Under the pieces are notes generated by a model. It searched no databases and had not been told where the DNA came from. It saw only the letters and a program-made list of their open reading frames with translations. From Collybia mongolica (lineage: Eukaryota > Basidiomycota > Agaricomycetes > Agaricales > Clitocybaceae): a stretch of DNA of 64,000 bases. Positions 59,101 to 64,000 of the stretch are shown here, piece after piece. Position numbers and translations under genes: made by a program. The stretch's first letter is position 1; every line of letters begins with the position of its first letter. The stretch is from positions 1,178,001 to 1,242,000 of the forward strand of contig JAAXNY010000008.1 in NCBI GenBank assembly GCA_013420905.1, given 5' to 3'.

Positions 59101-61141
59101 TCGACTTCGTGGCTCAGCTCGTGCAAGAAGGCATTCACGTCCTCGGTGTTAAAGATATGGCTGGTTTGTTGAAACCTGAAGCTGCTAAATTGTAAGAATA
59201 CGTAATACAGTTGAAGGGAACTCATATGAACCATATCAACAGGCTTATTAGTGCGATCAGAAAGGCACACCCCAACCTTCCCATCCATGTCCACTCGCAC
59301 GACACTGCAGGTATCGCCACGGCGAGCATGCTCGCATGCGCTGCAGCTGGTGCAGACGTGGTTGATGTTGCAATTGACAGTAAGTCTCACTCCATGATTG
59401 ATATGTATTATGTTATCTACAATAACCCATGACATTACCTAGGCATGTCGGGTCTTACGTCTCAACCGTCCATGGGCGCCGTCTGTATGGCTCTGGAGCA
59501 AACCACCATGGGAACAGGTATCCGATATGAGGATATACAAGCCCTTAATCTCTATTGGAGTCAAGTCCGTATGTTGTACAGCTGTTTCGAAGCGAACGTC
59601 CGCGCCTCAGATTCCAGCGTTTTCGACCATGAGATGCCAGGGGGACAGTATACCAATCTTATGGTTCGCCTGTTGTATTTATTTCTCTCTTCTTTGTCTG
59701 ATATTATGTCCTCAAGTTCCAAGCGTCCCAACTCGGCCTCGGAACACAGTGGACAGGTAACATATCTTGCCTTATCTCCGCGCATCAGTTCGTGGAGTTG
59801 ACACCATAAACAGAGATCAAACAAAAGTACATAGAAGCCAATGAACTTGTACGTGGTCTTCTTTTCTTTCATTAGGATGTGTGATTCATGTCGTCATTCG
59901 TAGTGTGGAAACATCATCAAGGTGAGAAGTAGATCACACTCCAACAGTCTGGTGTGTGTAAACTCATGTAACGATATAGGTCACACCATCGTCGAAAGTG
60001 GTTGGCGACTTTGCACAATGGATGACTTCGAACTCTTTATCCAAAGACGATGTTCTCAACCGTGCTGAGGGTCTTGACTTCCCTTCATCAGTTGTCGAGT
60101 TCTTCCAAGGCTACCTCGGGCAGCCAGTGGGAGGTTTCCCAGAGCCTTTGCGCACGAAGGTCATCAGGAACAAACCTCGAATTGACGGCCGTCCTGGTGC
60201 GTCGATGGAGCCCCTCGATTTCAAGAAGATCAAGGCAGAACTGCGGAGCAAGTTCGGCAAACACATTACAGATGCAGATGTTACCTCCTACGTCATGTAC
60301 CCGAAGGCATGTTTTCCGACATGTACCTTTCCAAAGCTAACTAATTTATGTTCCCAGGTATTTGAGGAGTACCAGGGCTTTATTGAGAAGTATGGTGATC
60401 TCAGGTTAGTTGCGTGTATTTTTGTTGTTGAGAATAAATTAATCACACACTGAGCAGCGTCATTCCCACACGCTACTTCCTTGGTCGCCCCGAAACTGGC
60501 GAGGAGATGCATATCTCCATCGAGAAGGGAAAAACTTTGATTATCCGTCTCATGGCAATTGGGCCCGTCGTTGAGGGACGTGCCCAGAGAGATGTCTGGT
60601 TTGAAGTTAACGGAGAGGTCAAACTTCCCGAGTTATATACCCCAAAGCGACAGGCCTAACCTCCCTTTTTTGATTTTTGCTGATAGGTTCGCCCTGTGGC
60701 TGTTGAAGACAAGAATTCGGCTGTCGAAACAGTTTCGCGGGAGAAGGCTACTTCAGATCCAGGATCTGTTGGTGCTCCCATGTCGGGAGTGGTCGTCGAA
60801 GTTAGGATCAAAGAGGGTCAGGAGATCAAAAAGGGTGATCCTCTTTGTGGTCAGTCTTCCTGTGTCCATTCGCATTCAACGTCAGCTGATGTTTGGTATT
60901 TCGCCATGTAGTTCTCAGCGCGATGAAGGTAGGCCAAGATAGTCCTATGATACCTCCACCTGGCTGACTTTCATTGATAGATGGAATCCGCTGTCACTGC
61001 TCCCGTCTCAGGTCATATTAAACGCGTCGTCGTCCATGAAGGTGAATTCAAAGTTTCAGATAATCTAGTGTGCATCAGCTAATCTTATTACCAGGCGACT
61101 CTATCAACCAAGGTGACCTCACCGTAGAAATAGTCCATTAA
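56111..61141 (+). CDS. PYC1: Pyruvate carboxylase
   Basis: Twenty-seven exons join to 1199 residues (usual about 1190). Exon starts and ends include 56111-56275, 56331-56429, 56989-57426, 58238-58603, 59980-60306 and the last 61095-61141. Biotin carboxylase comes first: [14 protein letters not shown], the glycine-rich loop [28 protein letters not shown] and [13 protein letters not shown]. Carboxyltransferase follows ([37 protein letters not shown]). The biotin carrier domain ends the protein with SAMKME; the biotin lysine is residue 1164, 35 from the C-terminus as usual. It carboxylates pyruvate to oxaloacetate using ATP and bicarbonate; in fungi it is cytosolic. Very small exons occur (58929-58933, 5 bases; 60912-60928, 17; 59904-59921, 18), and one intron starts with GC at 60307. 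A Ser/Pro-rich start precedes the core. Confidence 0.96.
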
Positions 61142-61244
61142 TACTATACAATATGTATATCAAGATCGGCTCAGAATGTATAGGAATTGGCCTCTGAATC
61201 ACCCGTCAACATTTTAACTGTTAGATCACAAACCTGTCATAAAC

Positions 61245-61250
61245 AATAAA
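61245..61250 (+). terminator. Likely polyadenylation signal of pyruvate carboxylase
   Basis: AATAAA 104 bases after the TAA of the pyruvate carboxylase gene. It lies before the extra carrier-domain gene, which argues that the latter is a separate unit or is reached only by readthrough. Confidence 0.5.
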
Positions 61251-61438
61251 CTATTTCCATGGCTGTCGAACTTTATCTGATCTGGGACCCAGATATCTCG
61301 AGCTCTTAATTATGAGACATATGATCTTTGTTTTCGACCATTGACCCGAACACAATACTCCTCTTTAGAGCGTACGCAGGTTCGTTTCCAGGAGATGTTC
61401 TTATCCTTCGTTGTTTCAAATAAGAACTTTCGAACAGT

Positions 61439-61708
61439 ATGGTACAACTTGTTTATGTCAAGGCACCCGTATCCGGAGTCGTCGAGGAAGTCAGAGTTCA
61501 TGAAGGGGACAAGGTCCCTCAAGGCGGGCTGCTCGTTATACAAGCAGCAACCAAGGTGATTTTCGTTTGATTACATCCTATGCTATTCACTAACACAATC
61601 AAGACGGAAACGCAAGTTTCTGCACCTATCGCAGGAAAGGTTAAGCATGTCGCTAAAAGGGGTGACACATTGAAGGAAGGAGATGTTCTAGCTCAAATTG
61701 AATACTAG
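61439..61708 (+). CDS. Small stand-alone biotinyl/lipoyl-type carrier domain
   Basis: Two exons (61439-61555, 61604-61708) give 73 residues from ATG to TAG. The first exon reads VKAPVSGVVEEVRVHEGDKVPQG, the second APIAGKVKHVAKRGDTLKEGD, which is the paired-repeat fold of biotinyl/lipoyl domains. The intron falls exactly after the modified-lysine position, as in the neighbouring pyruvate carboxylase (SAMK then intron then MESA; here AATK then intron then TETQ). It is therefore a diverged duplicate of the carboxylase carrier domain. The lysine is kept but both flanking methionines are replaced by threonine, so biotinylation is doubtful. It could be a free carrier protein, a decayed fragment, or an alternative last exon, because the carboxylase exon ending at 60928 is in phase with 61604. 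Confidence 0.6.
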
Positions 61709-61773
61709 GGAGAACCAAACTTACATATTCATTTGAAGTTGAGGGGGGATCGCATATGGCGCATGCTGTAACA

Positions 61774-63129
61774 TCAGTGCTCCAACAACAAGGTTGCTGC
61801 ACCCCGTAGATTGTTTATGCATTCTCCATGTATTTCTTCTACGATTTCCTAGTGAACCAGGAATCAGGTTTAATTATATGAAGGACCGGTGGTTCGGCTC
61901 ACTTTCGCAGGTTGGATTCTGTTCATCAACTCTACCCCAGCCCCTGCCCATACAACAATACGATCCGGATCGTTTCGTTCCGCCCCTTCGTGATATCTCG
62001 CGCGCACTACATCAACGTCAACGCCCTTCTCGAAATCTTCTACGGTGCCTATGAAAGAATGAATGGGGTCCCATCATTATCCTATCAAATTAAGCCAGGT
62101 ACTGACTATTACGCAAGCCTCTTCCGTCGATGCCATGTGGCCAACCCAAAGTATTTCGGGCGTAATCGAAAGCCATGGTACGCACTGAGTCACGGGCACT
62201 TGCAGCGATAAGGGCTTGGCGCTGTACATCTGTATACTGGCTTTCCGGGGAGAGCAAAAAGCGGGTTCCAAACACGGCTCCCGAGGCACCGAGAGTGAGG
62301 AGGGCTGCAAGGTGGCCTCCATTTACCAGCCCCCCTGCGGCGATGACAGGGGGGCAGTCCTGAGGGATTGCAGCAAGAATCGAGGATACCAGGATGAGAA
62401 GTGGCGTTCGGGAGGTGGATCCATGTCCCCCAGCTTCTGTGCCTGCGGATAATTTGAGGGATTTTGTTCAGTGTGAAGAAGGAAACGAACCTTGGGCTAT
62501 AATGACATCAGCTTTCAACTCGTTGGTAGCAACAAGGGCTTCCTGGACAGATGAAACAACAATAAAAATTTTTGTCTTCTCTTGAAACCCCCTGCTAGTT
62601 TCGGTATCGCGAATGTACCGGACCCATTTCTCGAGGTTATTACCAAAAGACAGCCAGATAGCTTGAACACGATTCTCTAGTGCGACGGAAATTAACTCTT
62701 GTCCTTTGTTTTTTGGGTCATCGAGGAGCCATCCGAGGTACCCCACGCCGATGGGCAACGGCGCTTGCGCATCCACCTTCAGTACTGAACGTGCTATGGA
62801 AAGTTCGGATCGATGCTTCTCGATGGTTTCGTAACCTTTCCGTAATCAAAACGATGGGGAAGTTGTCAGTATGATCGTGTAGTCAAACTCACCAGCTCCG
62901 AGGAACCCAAAACCGCCTCCTAGGGTGACCTGAGCGGCCAAAGAACCTGTAAATTATTTAGCTCACTTCTGAGAACTAATCGATTGCCCTTACCTCCACT
63001 GGCTCCCGCCATCGAGGCACTCACGAGAGGTGTCCGAATCCCTAGTTAACCAAGTGAGGCTCCTGCTCTCAGGAAATGAAAAGATTGCATACTGAGGAGG
63101 CTAGTAAGCTTAGTATTGATTTGAAGCAT
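61774..63129 (-). CDS. Nitronate monooxygenase-family (2-nitropropane dioxygenase-like) flavoenzyme
   Basis: Seven exons (63129-63093, 63041-62994, 62946-62893, 62835-62491, 62442-62107, 62048-61903, 61848-61774) give 346 residues. It is a TIM-barrel FMN enzyme: RTPLVSASMAGASGG at the start, LGGGFGFLGAG, DVIIAQGTEAGGHGS (the His in AGGHG is the usual catalytic base), PPVIAAGGLVNGGH and LGASGAVFGTRFLLSPES. The family oxidises alkyl nitronates, although some members have other substrates. No targeting signal is evident. It converges on the carboxylase and carrier-domain genes and diverges from SmB. The last two exons are less conserved and their borders rest on phase alone. Confidence 0.87.
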
Positions 63130-63487
63130 TGTAGTTTTGGAGTTGAGGCAGAAATGATTGAGGGCTACTCAACCATTCCCATGAGTGTATATAAGCCTCG
63201 GAAGGGCATGATTAATGCATGATTGGTAAAGCTAAACACCCGTTCTGTGCCGGAGGATGTGTAATATGTTGCTGGTGACTTGGCGGATACTGTTACATCG
63301 GCCTGGGTTTACGAAAAGCTTATGGATTACAAGAACTGAAATGAATACGATCTGGAATTCATTTCTAAGTTCGTTAATAGACTTTTGAACAGAAGGGATC
63401 AGCCACACCAGGCTTTGTACTTATTTGTAAAAAATCGGTCCTCGACTTTGCCTTGATCATCGTCAAAATTTGAAAGCCTCGTCCATC
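63130..63487. promoter_or_regulatory. Shared upstream region of nitronate monooxygenase (minus) and SmB (plus)
   Basis: 358 bases between divergent start codons, holding both promoters. No element could be assigned. Confidence 0.5.
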
Positions 63488-64000
63488 ATGGTACGCAAGA
63501 TATCTTAGATATTTACACCATTAATGGCCACTAATCACCAGGATCATGTTCCCTTCTTAGCCTCCCCCAAAATCAAAAGGCGGAAAAATGCTTAGTCTCA
63601 TCAATTGGAGACTGAAAGTAACGATCAACGACGGTCGCGCGCTGACGGGCCAAATGCTCGCGTTCGATCGGCACATGAACTTAGTTCTGGCAGATTGTGA
63701 AGAGTTTAGGCGTGTGAGGCCCAAGAAAAAGGCTGGAGAGGAGCCAGCACCGGAACAGGAAATGAAGCGAACGCTAGGCCTTGTGATTTTACGCGGAGAG
63801 ACAGTCGTGAGTCTGAGCGTTGAGGGCCCCCCTCCAGTCGTCGATGAGGATAAGAAGAATGCGGTATGTACCCCACGTCGAATGTCACCGACTCCGATCG
63901 TTGATGATCCAATCTATTGCAGCTTCCCATTGGGCCTGGCCGTGGTATGCCTGCTGGTCGTGGTATGGGAATGATGCCTCCCAGTATGTCCGTGTCTGTC
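63488..64000 (+). CDS. SMB1: Spliceosomal Sm protein B, 3' end cut by window
   Basis: The start codon alone forms exon 1 (63488-63490); exon 2 is 63561-63863 and exon 3 starts at 63923 and runs off the window. The protein begins MPPPKSKGGKMLSLINWRLKVTI, then GRALTGQMLAFDRHMNLVLADCEEFR (Sm1 motif) and LGLVILRGETVVSLSVEGPPP (Sm2 motif). These features identify SmB rather than another Sm subunit. The Gly/Met/Pro-rich tail begins in exon 3 (GPGRGMPAGRGMGMMPP). SmB is part of the heptameric ring on U1, U2, U4 and U5 snRNAs. An alternative is translation from the internal ATG of MLSLINW, but the PPPKSKGGK leader is typical of fungal SmB. Confidence 0.93.

Overview
This window reads as nuclear DNA of a filamentous basidiomycete, most likely an agaricomycete (mushroom-forming fungus). 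Genes are split by many short GT-AG introns of about 45-65 bases, with several micro-exons. The proteins are fungal: Zn2Cys6 regulators with the LTTG-GNR linker, a Rho3-type GTPase, a Vrg4-type GDP-mannose transporter, a Tsr4-type ribosome factor and an MSC2-type zinc transporter. I could not fix the genus. All gene models were built by hand from reading frame, splice signals and family motifs; none has transcript support.

Layout. 1-1187 is the 3' part of a CCCH/DUF1771/Smr gene. 2352-5594 holds two tandem copies of an uncharacterised multi-pass membrane protein, the second with a disrupted 5' end. 7120-10771 (minus) carries mitochondrial asparaginyl-tRNA synthetase and TSR4. 11256-25305 holds two paralogous Zn2Cys6 transcription factors on either side of an MSC2-like zinc transporter and a coiled-coil protein. 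25606-26614 is a Rho3-like GTPase. 27574-29860 is a CCCH zinc-finger protein rich in WG dipeptides.

From about 28.8 kb to 43.2 kb the DNA changes character. It is AT-rich and almost free of CpG, and holds a decayed Ty3/gypsy retroelement between two inverted 355-bp repeats, two families of tandem repeats, and then a CpG-containing hAT transposon (39404-43196) with a perfect 8-bp target duplication. The loss of CpG reaches into the last exon of the WG-rich gene. Stop codons in both transposons fall largely where the families have arginine, as expected from CGA to TGA change at methylated CpG or a RIP-like process.

Beyond the transposons, 43798-50172 (minus) is clathrin heavy chain in 24 exons. 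Next come a PQ-loop membrane protein (minus) and a GDP-mannose transporter (plus) sharing one upstream region, so three genes of Golgi and endosomal membrane work lie together. 56111-61141 is pyruvate carboxylase in 27 exons, followed by a small separate gene for a second biotinyl/lipoyl-like domain. The window ends with a nitronate monooxygenase-family enzyme (minus) and the start of the spliceosomal SmB gene (plus).

The points most worth following are the WG-rich zinc-finger protein beside silenced transposons, the extra carrier domain behind pyruvate carboxylase, the inverted-repeat arrangement of the gypsy element, and the shared micro-exons of the two transcription factors.
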